Source: Impatiens glandulifera
Lineage: Eukaryota > Streptophyta > Magnoliopsida > Ericales > Balsaminaceae
Direction: 5' to 3'
Length of the DNA stretch: 64,000 nt
Assembly (NCBI RefSeq): GCF_907164915.1
Contig: NC_061866.1
Span: 23,763,905 to 23,827,904, forward strand
Notes under the pieces: model-generated
The model's input: the letters and a program-made list of their open reading frames with translations, nothing else
The model's database searches: none
What the model was told of the DNA's origin: nothing
Program-made: the position numbers and the translations under genes
Part shown: in pieces, positions 11,281 to 23,204 of the stretch
Numbering within the stretch: position 1 is the stretch's first letter
Layout: each line of letters opens with the position of its first letter

Positions 11281-12039
11281 GAATATTCAATACAATTGAT
11301 GTCTCTGATGCATTCATTGAAGTTCAACATGTCTTGCGTGATCCCCGTTTCTAGTACTCTTTCTTTGATGAATCTAGTGACATTAAATTTGCCCATTAGG
11401 ATCCAAGATTCATCATCATCGACTTTACCCTTGAGCTCTCTCCATAAATACCTTCTTTCGCCTATTGCATTACTTCCATAAATAATAGCAAAGTAGTATT
11501 TCACCTTTGTTATCCTACAAAGGATCTCCACTATAATGACTTGCTTACTATCAAATAACTTTTTGACCTCAACTAAACTATTATTCCAGCCAACGTAGTT
11601 TATTCTTTTACACCCATCTAAATTATAAATATAAGACAAATCACTTCCAAAACATTCTTTACTTACAGTATCAATTTGATTATGCCTTATCCTCGTCTCC
11701 AGTATACCCAAAATTGTGATTTCTTGATTTTCAATCATTCTTCTGACTTTCTTCCTTTTGATGGGGTCATTGAGCACCCTAATATTCCAGGTTATTATAT
11801 TCATGAAGAAACACTGACAACATACATATTCATTTGTTTTCGGGTTTCCCTTCTTTGCATTTTGTGTTTCCTTTGGTCCTTCGACTTGCCCTTCCAAATT
11901 TTCATTTCCTTTTTTGATTCCCTCTTCTTGTGTTTGGTTTCCTTTTGTTCATTCACATGAGTTCTATAATGTTTTTCATTTGGCATTGCTTTCTTTTGTT
12001 GCTTGTGTTTTTACCACTGTTTCATTTGCACTAAGAACC
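11281..12039 (-). pseudogene. LINE ORF2 endonuclease fragment (L1-type)
   Basis: On the minus strand, ATG at 11804 begins MNIITWNIR..NDPIKRK, the start of the endonuclease/exonuclease/phosphatase domain of plant L1-type LINEs. Domain marks include the LGILETR glutamate and the IIYGSN block. The catalytic GDFN motif reads GKFN here, so a metal-binding Asp is lost. A Lys/Arg-rich stretch lies upstream (11986-11805), as in the ORF1-ORF2 linker of LINEs. The fragment stops near 11281 at SIRE-G polypurine sequence, so reverse transcriptase and the 3' end are absent. It is cut on the right by the SIRE-B LTR. Confidence 0.75.
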
Positions 12040-13338
12040 TGTTGGGATCTAGATCAGCGATGGTGGATCGGGGTCCAGCCGGATAGTACTCTATGACAAC
12101 ACTCAATGATTGGCGTTAGTCCGGTTAGAAATTAACACTGGTTTCAATACTACACAAAATGTCACAAACCCTTGAACCGAGTTCAAGTTCGGAAGTGGTT
12201 TGTTTCAGGTTGAAGCAACACATGCAGGATGAATATAGATAGGATCTGGAGAGTATCGGTTTGAAGATTGTCGGTTGAGAATTAGTGATGCAGTAGGAAT
12301 AGTATGAGTCGGTTAGAATATGGAACCGGTTAGAGTATGAAGAATCGGTTAGAGTATGGAGAATCGGTTAGAGTATGGAACCGGAAGAAGGTAAAGCACG
12401 AGACATGTTTTTATAGATATTCGGAGATAAACTCCTACGTCACCTCTTCTTCTCAAATCACGAGAAGGATATTCACTAAGGAATACACAATTACAATACA
12501 CGATCGAGTCTTATTTACTGCTCGATAATCACTCTTACAATTCTCACAGAAATTATAACACAAACACACTCAAGCATTGAATCTTATAGAGATAATGGCT
12601 TTGATCACTTTGTAGTTTTTAGCTTGTTTTCTCTCTTGTCTGTGTCTTTTCTTGCTTCTTCAGCTTCTTCTTTTATAGGTGAAATGTGTCAACCGTCACA
12701 TTTCTTCAACAGATACCTTCAAGGTAATCCTTGAATCTGATTGGTTGAGCAGAGGATCAACATAGCATTAAATGCGATTTAATCTTCCAAGGCATGGAGC
12801 AGACCGGCTTGATTTGTCTTTGCTTGATTATGGCAACTGTCGGTTGGACAGTTGCCTGCACCTGGGAGGTTTCTCCTTTGACTTATATCAGAATGGTAAC
12901 TTTTTCTTCAGGCGATCTTCTACAACCTGCAGCATATCATCAGACTTGCACCAATATGGAAATATCACAGTCTGATCCTTTGATGTCATCTTTTGCATAT
13001 ACCCGAAGTGTCTGTTTGCACCAATTTGCAAACTGTTCTCTATTTGATATCTTTGACTTATATTTTTAAGTAGTCTTCTTGTTGAATACTTCATTCCAAC
13101 TTGATAGGTTAGTCAGTTGTTCAATTCAACCGGACAACTTTCGGTTCTGGATTTTGTCTCTTCTGGCCGATTTGAGTTTTTGCCGTTCAGGTTGTTCTTT
13201 TCAACCGGATGGCTTCAATTTGTTCATCTGCTTCTTCTAGCCGGTTTGATTACTTGATCGGTTAAGGTTTCTAACCGTTCCTGCACAATAAGTTTATTTA
13301 GTTAAGCTTTTTATTTCACCGGTAAATTTTATCTAACA
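12040..13338 (-). repeat. 3' LTR of SIRE-B (1.3 kb)
   Basis: It starts tgttgggatct and ends ttatctaaca in plus orientation and is followed by a polypurine tract. On the minus strand a promoter-like CCTATAAAAGA (12669-12679) is conserved in all LTRs of this family. It matches the right copy at 46473 through the tagtactct..gacaacactcaa block that marks this subfamily. Confidence 0.85.
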
Positions 13339-13545
13339 ATTTCTCCATTTTTGATTATTTTATTTAAAATATTCAAAACCATGCGTCCGGTGATTTAAAA
13401 AATGTTTTTAGAATATATTTTGAAAAATTTTTGAAGACACATTTTGTGTTTTAAAGATTTTCGGAAAAGTTAAAAAATATTTCGGAAAAATTTTCGATTT
13501 TATCTTGCGAAAAAAATTTATCTATCAATTTATCCCTTTTTGATT
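13339..13545 (-). repeat. Duplicated polypurine tract next to the SIRE-B 3' LTR
   Basis: The complement of an AAAATGGAGAAAT tract abuts the LTR at 13339, and a second copy lies at 13526-13541. The two sit about 188 bp apart with the same ttattttatttaaaatattcaaaa neighbour. In minus orientation the tract primes plus-strand synthesis. Confidence 0.7.
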
Positions 13546-13714
13546 ATTTTATTTAAAATATTCAAAACCATGCAATATGTAAGAAGTAGGCCGGTTAAAA
13601 AATACTACGTTAGGTGGAATCACCGGTTTTGCAAAAATACTTATATATATAAAATGTCATAAGTTAAAAAGCATAAGAAAAAACCGAAGAAACAAAAGAC
13701 AAATAAGTAGAGTT

Positions 13715-16245
13715 CTAATCCATATTCTGATTGCCACGGTTTATGATATCCCAGATATAGTCCATCAGCAGCCCTTTTGCTAGAGTACACGGATCGTAGC
13801 CCGTTCTGGAGGATGAAGCTCGAGTGCCTAACTGAGCGGTTGCCGGTGCACGCCGTGTTAAAGGAGGTGCTCGATGAGTCGGATTTTGTTGAGGAAAGGA
13901 GCTTGGAGGTACTAAATAAATAGGTATCGCAACAATCGGAACAACCCGCGTCCGTTTTTGCAGCGAAGGAACATTTTCTTCATCTTCATCCGAATCTGAA
14001 TTCTCTAAGTTGATTGTTGGTGCACCAGTTGGATCCGCACAATCATCCAACAGTTGTTGAGCCGCCTTCTTCGCAGATGCCTTTCTCTTTCTTGTTTCAC
14101 CGCGCGTTGTATGAACAGCCGGGGTCGGAGTTTGTTCTGTTGCGTTTGGATTGGCCTGTTCTTCTTCATTGACCTGTCGGGCCATTGCCGCATCCAATTG
14201 TTCCCGTTCCTTTAGAATTCTTATCCTTTCATCCTCTTCTTCCTAAATCTTCTGGACTGTTACTTCATTTTCTTTGATTATTTCTTCGTCGGCTGTCAAC
14301 TTAGCCGCTATGAGTTCTTCAAGTTGTGCCGAAACCGCTTTTAAGGAGGAGTCGGTTACATCATTTACTTCTTCAATAGCCTCAATCCGTTGAATTGCAA
14401 GTTCAATCAACTGATGTGATGATTTTGTCTGTTCTTTCATCATAATTTGCCACGGTGTAATAGATTCTTGGAAGAACTTGTCGAAGCATTCCCTGATCAT
14501 TCTAGTTACGGCAGACTTTGCCGGAGGATTGTTGTGCGGAGGATCATTCTGACCGGACACCAGATTGTCCGTTTCAATGTTATCATGTTGGTGTTCGGGG
14601 GACTTACTTGAAAAAGTCCTGGCCGGGGATGTGGGTGGAGGAGAGTTATTATCTTCCTTTCTTGACGATTGACTAACGTTAGGTTCTGACCTTTGCAAGC
14701 CATCCGTATTGTTAAGACCTAACCGAGAGGGGTGTGGAGCGTCATCTTCCTGACCGGTCTCTGATTCCAGCCGAGTCATTGTTTCTTCCATTTCAAGAAC
14801 CGATTGTTGTAGTTCCTCTAGCACCATCTAATCAATAAGGGGCCTTCTTGCGGTTGTTGTTGTATGCGAAGAATAGAATTGTTGAACACCATCAACCGGG
14901 CATGACCCTCCACAAGCGGTCCTCTCTTAAGAGCAACCGCAATATTCCTTGTCTTTGCCAGCTCAAAAGCCGAGTTGTCAAATTCCACCAGCGTTTCCCA
15001 TTTTAGATGTGCCAGGCAGTCTGGAAACATATCGGCGAATCCGGATTCCGCTCTCATAGCTGCCCATTTAAAGAATATGTCGCTTTGTTTATATGCTTCC
15101 GTTGCGAGGTTTTCGAAGACTTTGGGAATAAAAGTGTCTCCCATCTCCTGTAGTGCGTCTTCTGCTGTTTCCGGTTGACCGACCATACCGATTTCTTCCT
15201 CACCATTTATTTCTCTAATTTCCTCCTCCTTGTCATCCACATACTCAACTAATTTCTCCTTCCCTTTGCTGCTTGCCATGTCAGCATTGTTTGACCGTTC
15301 CTGTTCGGTTTAATGAGCAGGTGATGTAGAGCTGTTAATCGGATGACTAGAGTTTTCCTTGGAACGGCTCGAGATGCTAGCCGTTGAAATAGTCGGGTTT
15401 GGAACATCAGCCGGAATGTTTAGAGATCCGGATGCCTGAAGAACCAATGTTGTTCTTTCACTTCTGGTTCCCTCTTCCAACAGATTTTTCTTCTTCTTCT
15501 GTTGAACCTTCTTTGTTTGAGTTGTCGGCCGCTTACTTGCCGAGACTTTCTTTTCTTTGCTGATAAAGTTACTGGATTTCACTATCCTGTTACTTGATAG
15601 AATAACCCCTAGACCGGTTTGAATGATGAGGTGAAGTAGTAATTTGCCTAGAAGGACGGCATATCCTCGAGACTGGGTAGAGTTGGGATCCACCATTTCT
15701 CATAGGTTGGAGAAGATCACCTTCGCCCAGTTTATCGTTTCTCCTTTGACGATTGCGGCCATTGTATCAATCTTGAGACTGGTGAGTCTATCAAAATTGC
15801 CTCCCCTTGCCTGAATTGACTTGAAGATGATGTCGCACATCGGTCTATATTCCGGTTTCAGGTCTCCTTTCTTGCTGGAAACCACTATCGGTTCGTTGGT
15901 GCAAGAAAGATCAAGGCAAACCGCCAGCCGTTCATCTTCATCTGCACATTCGGTGACATCAATACCTTCTGTTGGTAAATTAAAAATTTCAGCTAGTAGT
16001 TCCTTTGTAACTTCAAAAGTTTGTCCTCCGACCGATGTAGAAATAGTCTCTTGATTCAAAGTTGCATTTGCAAAGAACTCCGAAACCGCATTCTGGTAGA
16101 TAACGAACGGTTCGTTCAAGAATTGTTCTAGACCTGAGGCGGTGATTAATCCTAAAACGTATCGGGCTTCCTCTGAGCCGTTGTTTCGGATTTCTTCGAA
16201 ATCAACTTGAATGATGTGGACGAAGAGAGCGGAGTCACGACCCAT
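13715..16245 (-). pseudogene. SIRE-B accessory protein, type 3
   Basis: ATG 16245 starts MGRDSALFVHIIQVDF. The N-domain runs about 200 residues with GLEQFL, SEFF, IFNLPTEG and INWAKVIF. Next come a Lys-rich basic stretch, a helical part and a charged coiled-coil part (LKAVSAQLEELIAAK...). A C-terminal region follows with a basic patch, an acidic run (SDSDEDEEN) and the end GNQNMD. One frame covers 16245-15280 with stops near 15698 (after VIFSNL) and 15310. A frameshift near 14830 moves the rest (14827-13715) to another frame, with one stop near 14243. An upstream in-frame Met at 16362 lies before the TATA-proximal leader and is not conserved, so I prefer 16245. Confidence 0.75.
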
Positions 16246-16345
16246 TTTGAAATTGATGAGTTTGATCGAAAACTTGAAGATTTTGAGAACGATTGCAAGA
16301 GAGAGAAAGAAGATCGCGTGAAATGAAAATTTGATTTGAGAAGTT

Positions 16346-16435
16346 GTATTTATAGGCCGCATAGGGGCGCATCTTAGAATGTGAACCGGCGCATTGAAAA
16401 GATGTGAGCTATCACATCAGCGAAAGGGCGCCAAA
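16346..16435 (-). promoter_or_regulatory. Promoter of SIRE-B type 3: TATA box and one E2F octamer
   Basis: On the minus strand CCTATAAATAC (16346-16355) lies about 105 bp upstream of ATG 16245. Further upstream 16428-16435 reads gcgccaaa, a perfect complement of the E2F consensus TTTSSCGC. Near-matches (gcggcaac, gcggtaag) follow at 16456-16474. The A and C copies have more perfect sites at the same place. Confidence 0.5.
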
Positions 16436-16938
16436 GATTCCCTCCAAAATTATTGGCGGCAACTTTGAGCGGTAAGATTTTAATGATAGGTTTAGAATTT
16501 GACCGGTCATCTATTTATGAAAGTAAGGACTTAGTAATGTTAAAAATCGATTGATAAAATAAAAACTGATGACAGATCGGCTGAAACTACATGAACGGTT
16601 TTATAGATGAACCGTTTAAGAAAAGAAACCTAAGAATTTAAGGAAAGAACATAAGAACCATCCTTTCCATTTTCTCTTCCACTGATTCCTTGGTGAGAAC
16701 GCTTGTTGGGTTCACCGGTATTCCCGGTCCGAGATCAGGAGCGGTTGAGAGAATGATTCGGCTTAGCTGAGGAGCATAGCCGAGCTTCTTCTTGGTTTCA
16801 ACCATTGTCTTCAGATTACCAAAAATGACCGATGCACAGTTAATAGGAGTGTTACTGATTATGTAGGACATCATATCAAACGTCTTTTTGGAGTAGTTTT
16901 GATTCAGAACCATACACAGAATGGATTGGGTGACAATG

Positions 16939-17423
16939 TGTTACGGTCTGCTCATCAAAACCTCGGTCCTAAAATATTTTATGCACCTGTCTCTCGGCCC
17001 AAGTGTGCATATGGGCCAGTTTATGTTTTTTTATGGAATAATTCTGTTTTGTTTCCTTTCTCTCTTATTTCTTTTGAAACCGAATTCTGTTATGTTAGAA
17101 GTAGTTGTAACCGAATACTTTTGGGTAAACCAGCCTCTTTAAATGCTGATGCCCACCCCACTTTTTGGGCTATGAATTGAATATTTTGGAACTTGGGGCT
17201 CTATATTATCTCTCGGCCCTCATCCCCCTTCTTGGACTACTAGGTGTAATCTAGTGGCATTTCTCTTCTCACCTTCGGCTCTTCTCTTCTTAACCTCGAA
17301 TTCTCTTCTCATTTTATGTCCGCTGCGCTTGAGTGTTAAATTCCACCATCGACCCCGATCATCAAGAACCCGTTTCTTGAATTAAAGAATTCGAAAGGCT
17401 CGGTTATAGATTAAAACTTAACA
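16939..17423 (+). repeat. 5' LTR of GYP-2
   Basis: It begins TGTTACGGTCTGC and ends ACTTAACA. The primer site tggtatcagagc (17427-17438), complementary to initiator Met-tRNA, follows after a 3-base gap. Confidence 0.92.
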
Positions 17424-17453
17424 TATTGGTATCAGAGCTAACCGATTCTCAAC

Positions 17454-19310
17454 ATGGTAGAAACTCGCCAGCAATCAGAAATGGATGCGCTCAAGGCCCT
17501 TATTGAAAACCTGTCCCAACAAACAGCTGTGATGCAAGATGTCATAGACCGAAGATTTGATACGGCTGAAGAACGTATGGCAGCCTTTGAGAGCGGGGCA
17601 TCTGGAAATGTTTAAGAACCCCACCACAGACCCTATGATGATAATTCTTGCCACGGTCCTTCACCATTTAGGCCCAAACACCCTGGCCAGAACCGCGACC
17701 AACACTATGCTCCTCCTACTCGGCTAACCAAGGTCGATTTTCCTCGGTTTGATTGGTCGGATGTCGAGGGCTGGCTAATATCTGCCGAGCAATTTTTCAG
17801 GGTGGACAAAACTAAGGATGCCACTAAATTAGAAATCGCCCCCATTCACTTTTCTGGCGAAGCAAGAATGTGGTACGAGTCATATCTTCAAAACCGAAAT
17901 CATATGAAGGCCTTATCTTGGGACGTGTTCAAGAAAGACCTTATGACTCAATTTGGGCCCTCTATAGATGACACACCAATGAGACAGCTGATGAATTTAA
18001 AACAGGTTGGGTCGGTTCAAGAATATAATCTCCGGTACATGTCGATCCCTCAAAAGTTATTACATATGCCAAGGGACTACATCATAGATAGCTACTTGTC
18101 TTGTCTAAGGGAGGAAATTGTAAACTGCATTAGGTTGCGATTCCCGGATTCTTTAAACGAAGCCATGGCCATGGCTAAAGTCCAAAAAGCAACATATTGG
18201 TCCTTAATGAGCAGTGGTAACTTGTACAGCGCTGAAGCACCGTTGCTGCCCACGCCATACAATATCAACACAACCGGGCCGAGCACCAATACCGACTTCA
18301 ATAATTCATTATATGGGTCCTCTTCAAATGCAAACAAGGGCCATGTTAAGAAATTAGACCCAGCCTCAATGGATGAAAAGCGAAAAAAGGGCCTATGCTA
18401 CTCTTGCAATGAAAAATGGCAACCAAACCATAGGTGTAAATCAAAGTTGTTCATGGTTTCGGCCAATCAAGAAGACCAAGAACCCGACCAAGAACCTGTT
18501 TTGGATGATCTACCTTCATTGCTCGGTCCAAGGGATTAACCAGCCATATCCTTACATGCCTTGACCGGGTCTAAAGATTTTCAAACGCTCCAGATTCTTG
18601 GCAAAATTGGGAACCTACCGGTAGTGATCTTGATCGATACAGGCAGCACCCACAATTTTATCAATAGTAGGATTTTGGAGAAAATAGACCACAAAAGCAT
18701 AGAAACTCGGGTACAATCGGTTAGAGTGGTCGACGGGTCTAATGTGTTATGCTCTAGTGTTTGCAAGGACTTGAAGTGGTCGATGGAAGGCAATGAATAA
18801 CAAACAGAAATGAAGGTAATTTCCATGGACGGATATGATATTGTGTTGGGAATTGAATGATTGATTACTCTAAGCCCGTCTTCTTGGGACTTTAAAAAGC
18901 TGACCCTATCCTATGAGAAGCAAGACAGAACCACGGTCCTAAAGGGGATTCCTCGGTCGCAGGCCAGTTTGATGAATGGAAACCAGCTGAAAAAGACCTT
19001 AGATGAATATAGTGTTGCTGCCAAAATGAAAATAAAGAGTAAGCCCGAAGGCAAAACTATTTCCCTCGCGGTAATGACCTTGGAAGATATTCCTAACGAT
19101 CTAATTAGAAGCTATGGCTCCTTCGATGCTGTTGTTATGCTGGTTCGGGAAAAAGACTTGGCCTGGATTTTTGAGCCAAGTATGGAGTTTAATCAAAGTT
19201 GGAAGAAATTATTTTTGCACCGGGCGCTAGAGACATTGCAGCAACAAAGGTCATCTCTAAACAATGAAAAACTCGACCTTTGGTTGACAGAAATTCCAGA
19301 CATGGGATGA
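17454..19310 (+). pseudogene. gag: GYP-2 gag-protease with several stops
   Basis: ATG 17454 starts MVETRQQSEMDALKAL. The retrotransposon-gag region (FDWSDVEGWLISAEQFF, IHFSGEARMWY) is followed by a knuckle CYSCNEKWQPNHRC and then an aspartic protease with the active site ILIDTGSTHNFI. All parts share one frame. Stops lie near 17613 (TAA where GYP-1 has Gln), 18537, 18797 and 18857 (TGA where GYP-1 has Trp). After TTVLKGIP a linker leads to the first residues of RT and then the deletion. The result is a non-autonomous, dead copy. Confidence 0.88.
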
Positions 19311-19493
19311 ATGGCGAGGACCCGACCAGCTCCACTACTGAAACGATTATGCCGAAAGATTTTTAAGATGACCGGTCCTATGCGGCGAAGCTTGCTGAAT
19401 ATTCTGAAGCCCGACCGAAGCAATAGTTTTGAAGTTGAAGATGCGTATTAGAGGCTGACCAGTCCCCGTTCTTTTCGTCGAGGGCGACGAACC

Positions 19494-19509
19494 TCGAAGG
19501 AGGAGATTA
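19494..19509 (+). other. Polypurine tract of GYP-2
   Basis: The sequence cgaaggaggagattat abuts the 3' LTR and is the plus-strand primer site. Confidence 0.75.
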
Positions 19510-19996
19510 TGTTACAGTCTGCTCATCAAAAACCTCGGTCCTAAAATATTTTATGCACCTGTCTCTCGGCCCAAGTGTGCATATGGGCCAGTTTATGTTT
19601 TTTTATGGAATAATTTTGTTTTGTTTCCTTTCTCTCTTATTTCTCTTGAAACCGAATTCTGTTATGTTAGAAGTAGTTGTAACCGAATACTTTTGGGTAA
19701 ACCAGCCTCTTTAAATGCTGATGCCCACCCCACTTTTTGGGGCTATGAATTGAATATTTTGGAACTTGGTGCTCTAAGTTATCTCTCGGCCCTCATCCCC
19801 CTTCTTGGACTACTAGGTGTAATCTAATGGTATTTCTCTTCTCACCTTCGGCTCTTCTCTCCTTAACCTCGAATTCTCTTCTCATTTTATGTTCGCTGCT
19901 CTTGAGTGTTGAATTCCACCATCGGCCCCGATCATCAACAACTCGTTTCTTGAATTAAAGAACTCGAAAGGCTCGGTTATAGTTTAAAACTTAACA
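19510..19996 (+). repeat. 3' LTR of GYP-2
   Basis: It begins TGTTACAGTCTGC and ends ACTTAACA. It is a near copy of the 5' LTR with scattered substitutions and one-base indels. Confidence 0.92.
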
Positions 19997-20503
19997 CAAT
20001 GTCATGGAGTATTTGAATGTGGGGGGCAAGATGGGCTTTGAGGCCGTTGTTTTGAACCGGATTACCATCCATGGAGAAAAGTTCAGCGTAGTCATCAAAA
20101 GTTTCGTCCATCCGGGGAGGAAAATCCGAAAATCCCTTAGTTGGTAGGTTGAACATCTCAGCAATTGTTTCTTCTGAGATCTGAATGATAGTGTCATCGT
20201 TTATCATGAAAATAATGAGATCTTCGAGCATGGAGGCATTGGCGAAAAATTCCAATACCTCGGGGAATAGGATAGGTTCGGATTCTTCTAGAAATCCGCG
20301 GAGGCCGGTATCGACTAGTGATTCAAAGAGTAATTCCTTCGTTACAATGTCACCGGAGGAGAGCACGGAATCAAAGTTGACACATAGGTAATTTCTGAGT
20401 GTGGGATGAGACATTGTTCGGAAGACTTTTTAGAGAAATGAAAGTTGTAGTTTTGCAAGATAGCAAGGTGTGTTGTGGCATTTGAAAAACAAATGAGAGG
20501 TCC

Positions 20504-20512
20504 CTTAAATAG
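20504..20512 (-). promoter_or_regulatory. TATA-like box of SIRE-B type 2
   Basis: On the minus strand CTATTTAAG lies about 90 bp upstream of ATG 20414. It sits where the A and C copies have CTATATAAG and CTATATAAAG. Confidence 0.45.
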
Positions 20513-20869
20513 TATGTAAAGAGATAATAATGCACAAACATTAATTGTCATTTATGATGTGTCTTGTTAATGCTTTTAAGGTATGAGGAATCTTTATATT
20601 TTCAAGAAAAATTTTCTTGGAAAATGGTGATTTTGTTTTGTCCGAGGTAAAGAATCTGGTTGCAAACTAACTGAATTAAATGTTTTGTAGTTTCCATACG
20701 ATCAGAATTTAATGATGCCAAAAATAGATATGATAAGGATATGAATTATATTATGCCGATATGGGCTAATACCACCAGAAGTTAAGCAAGACATACATAG
20801 TACAAACATAGGTAAAATATACAACCGGTTCATGCAACAAAACGACCGGTTGTCCGAAAATATAGGTCC

Positions 20870-21619
20870 TTAGCGGCTGGAGGAAGAACCGCCTCTCTGC
20901 TTCTTCTTCCAAGCTTTCTCAAAACGGTCGAAGAATGAGTCGGCTGTGTCTCCAGTCATGATTTAAAGTGGGCTTAATCCTATGCCCGAACAAAGAGGAA
21001 CACCGAGATTGAAGAGGAGAGTGCTGATTTGGGGAATGAAGCTGGTGTGGCGAGTGGAAATCATCCAGATTAGGTTGTCAAAAAGCAACCTTGACCAGTT
21101 TATCGGAACTTCGTTTGTGATGGCGGTCATAATGTCAAAAGACTTGGTACAGAAGGTGTTGGTAACATCCTTTCCAAGGATTGATTTTCCGACAATATCG
21201 TTGAGAAGCTGATATTCAGCCCTCAACTAGGATCTTGCCCCATGATCGTCAATAGGAAGAGGAGAACCAGAAAAATGTTGGAACATCTCAGTTTTCTGCT
21301 CAGCCAATGGAGTTAGATCGGTGAAACCTTCTCTTGGAAGGTCATAACACCGAGCAAAATCTTTCTCGGTGAATTCGAAGACGGTATCCCTTACCTTGGA
21401 CTGAATAAGAGTGTCGAAAAAGGGAGTACTACGGAAAACCCTTGTGTTATGGAAGAATTCCATAACGGTATCAGGAAATATGATATTTCGGTCATCCAGA
21501 AAGTTTCTTAGACCGGAGTTCTCAATTGATTTGATCATTTTGTAGATCTCAAAATGATTTGTTCCTAGGACGGAATCAGACTATATTTGAAGAACATTTT
21601 GGAAGGAGATGTGAGACAT
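20870..21619 (-). pseudogene. SIRE-B accessory protein, type 1
   Basis: ATG 21619 (MSHISFQNVLQI) to TAA 20870-20872, one frame of about 250 codons. It shows GLRNFLDD, MEFFHNTRVF, FEFTEKDFARCYDLPREGF, AEYQLLNDIVGKSILG and INWSRLLFDNLIW. It ends in a basic then Ser-rich tail (FEKAWKKKQRGGSSSSR). Internal stops lie near 21582 (after VLQI), 21228 and 20961. The intact relative in SIRE-A is 253 residues. Confidence 0.75.
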
Positions 21620-21688
21620 TTTGCTTGTGTAGGATGAGAGATTTTAGAGAGGTGTTTAGATGTGTGATTATGGTTGATGTACATCTAA

Positions 21689-21699
21689 CTTATATATTA
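21689..21699 (-). promoter_or_regulatory. TATA box of SIRE-B type 1
   Basis: On the minus strand TAATATATAAG lies about 70-80 bp upstream of ATG 21619. It aligns with GTATATAAG of the SIRE-A type-1 gene, and the neighbouring leader sequence is also similar. Confidence 0.55.
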
Positions 21700-21952
21700 G
21701 GCAGTTGATGATTGTAACTAGTGGGTAAAGCACGTTGTGTCCTTTTAACCGTTGAATAAAAATATCTTTCCAAAATATGGGGTGGTTGCTACCTTATGAA
21801 TGCGAGTCATAGACCTAGACGGTGTGAGATATCACATCTTCACGTATTTTGAGGCATGACTGCTTTGTTTTGAAAAGGAATCTTTTCAGAACAGATACGT
21901 CCATACACGATCAGTTATTCAAAATTTTGTTGGAAATCCAAATATTCCAAAG
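21700..21952 (-). other. Upstream region of SIRE-B type 1, cut by SIRE-A
   Basis: Non-coding sequence is similar to the region upstream of the SIRE-A type-1 gene (29010-29300), for example the cttcacgt.ttttgagg block. SIRE-A interrupts it; homologous sequence resumes at 41193. Confidence 0.6.
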
Positions 21953-23204
21953 TAGGATCTAAGTCGCGACTAGAGGACCGGGGTTAGGCCGGTTAGCGCG
22001 TCTCACTCAAAGGGTGGTGATTAATCCGGTTAGAGATTAACACCGGGGTTTCAATACTATACAAACTGTCACAAACCCTTGAACCAGGTTCAAGCGCGGA
22101 AGTGGTTTGTTTCAGGTTGAAGCAGCACACACACAGGATGAATATGACCAGATTTGGATAAAGTCGGTTTGGAGATTGTTGGGTCGGTTTTGTAATTCAG
22201 TAATTCGGTTTAGGTAATGTAGAGTCGGTCAAGGCGGTTAGTGCAGATCGGTAATAAAGTAAAATAAGCAGAAAGCAGGTAACAAAACAGATTATATGGA
22301 TGTTCAGAGATAAAGCTCCCACGTCACCCCTTCCTCTCGAAACCGTGAGAAGGATATTCACTAAGGAATACAAACACAATCCGATCGAGACTTATTTCCT
22401 ACTCGATAACACCCGTACAATTTTAACCGGAATTGTAAGTACACACGTCAACTTAGCACTTAAGCTTTCTAGAGATAGAACATAATCTTATCACTTGTAA
22501 ATTAATTGTCCACTATGTCCCGCATTTACTCCTCTTCAACTCCTCCTTTTATAGATGAAATGTGCCAACGGTCACATTTCATTTCCTTGAATTTGATTGG
22601 TTGAGCAGAGATTCAGTGATTCAAACCTGGCGGTCAACTTTTCAAACCTGGCGGTCTAGTCTTCCAGTATGTAGGTCAAACCGGCTAGGTTTGTCTTTTA
22701 CTCAATATGGCAACTGTCGGTTGGGCAGTTGTCTGTACTTGGAAGATTGTCTTTCTGATTTATCCTGAAGTGGAAAGATCTTATAAGACGGTCTTCTACA
22801 GCCTACAGACTTTCCTCAGACTTGTATGAATATGGCAATGTTCAGTCTGTTCCTTTGGTATCATTCAAAACAGATACCCGAAGTATCTTTTTATGCCGGT
22901 CGGTTATGTGTGTTAACCAAATGAATTCCGGTTATTCCTTGGCTTCTAAATGACCGTCTGTCTAGTGTTGCCGTCCTTCTGTTTTGACCGATCTTGTCTT
23001 TCTTGTTCGGTCAGGTTTTTGGTCGGGTTGATATCTTGACCGGTTGAGTTCTTAACCGGTTGAATTACTTGGCCTATTGAGTTGCTTGACCGGTTTCGTT
23101 TCTTAACCGATTTCTTAATTTGACCGGTTCGGTCCTTTGCCTGTTCCTGCACAAGAGTTTTGTTTTTGTTAAGTTTTATTTAACCGATATAATTTTATCT
23201 AACA
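21953..23204 (-). repeat. 3' LTR of SIRE-A
   Basis: It starts taggatctaagtcgcg (first TGT missing) and ends ttatctaaca. On the minus strand the LTR promoter CTATAAAAGG lies at 22545-22554. It has an uninterrupted ggaagattgtctttctg block near 22740, the site that GYP-1 occupies in the other LTR. Confidence 0.88.

Larger units (their letters stand above)
16939..19996 (+). mobile_element. GYP-2, Ty3/gypsy chromovirus derivative with most of pol deleted
   Basis: LTRs of 485 bp (16939-17423) and 487 bp (19510-19996) flank a gag-protease region. The target-site duplication CAATG is at 16934-16938 and 19997-20001. By eye about 20 differences separate the LTRs (roughly 96% identity). The frame runs through gag and protease, then jumps from the start of the reverse-transcriptase domain (LVREKDLAW) to the RRGRRTSKEE tail next to the 3' LTR. 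RT, RNase H and integrase are therefore absent. Confidence 0.92.
16638..20414 (-). pseudogene. SIRE-B accessory protein, type 2, split by GYP-2
   Basis: The N-terminal half is 20414-19997 (MSHPTLRNYLCVNFDSVL, GLRGFLEES, EFFANAS, MFNLPTKGF, HIQILHDIV). The C-terminal half is 16938-16638 (FDMMSYIISNTPIN, LGYAPQLSRIIL). Between them sits the chromovirus GYP-2 with a 5-bp duplication CAATG at both ends, which falls in the codons after LHDIV. Taking the insertion away leaves a 233-residue-type frame with no other stop that I can see. The protein is a paralogue of types 1 and 3 but has only the N-domain. Confidence 0.8.

Noticed and set aside
16246..16362. Upstream start giving SIRE-B type 3 a hydrophobic N-terminal extension that looks like a signal peptide
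   Set aside because: The extension lies between the TATA box and the conserved MGRDSALF start, is absent from SIRE-A, and SIRE-C has only a short unrelated in-frame leader; most likely 5' leader.
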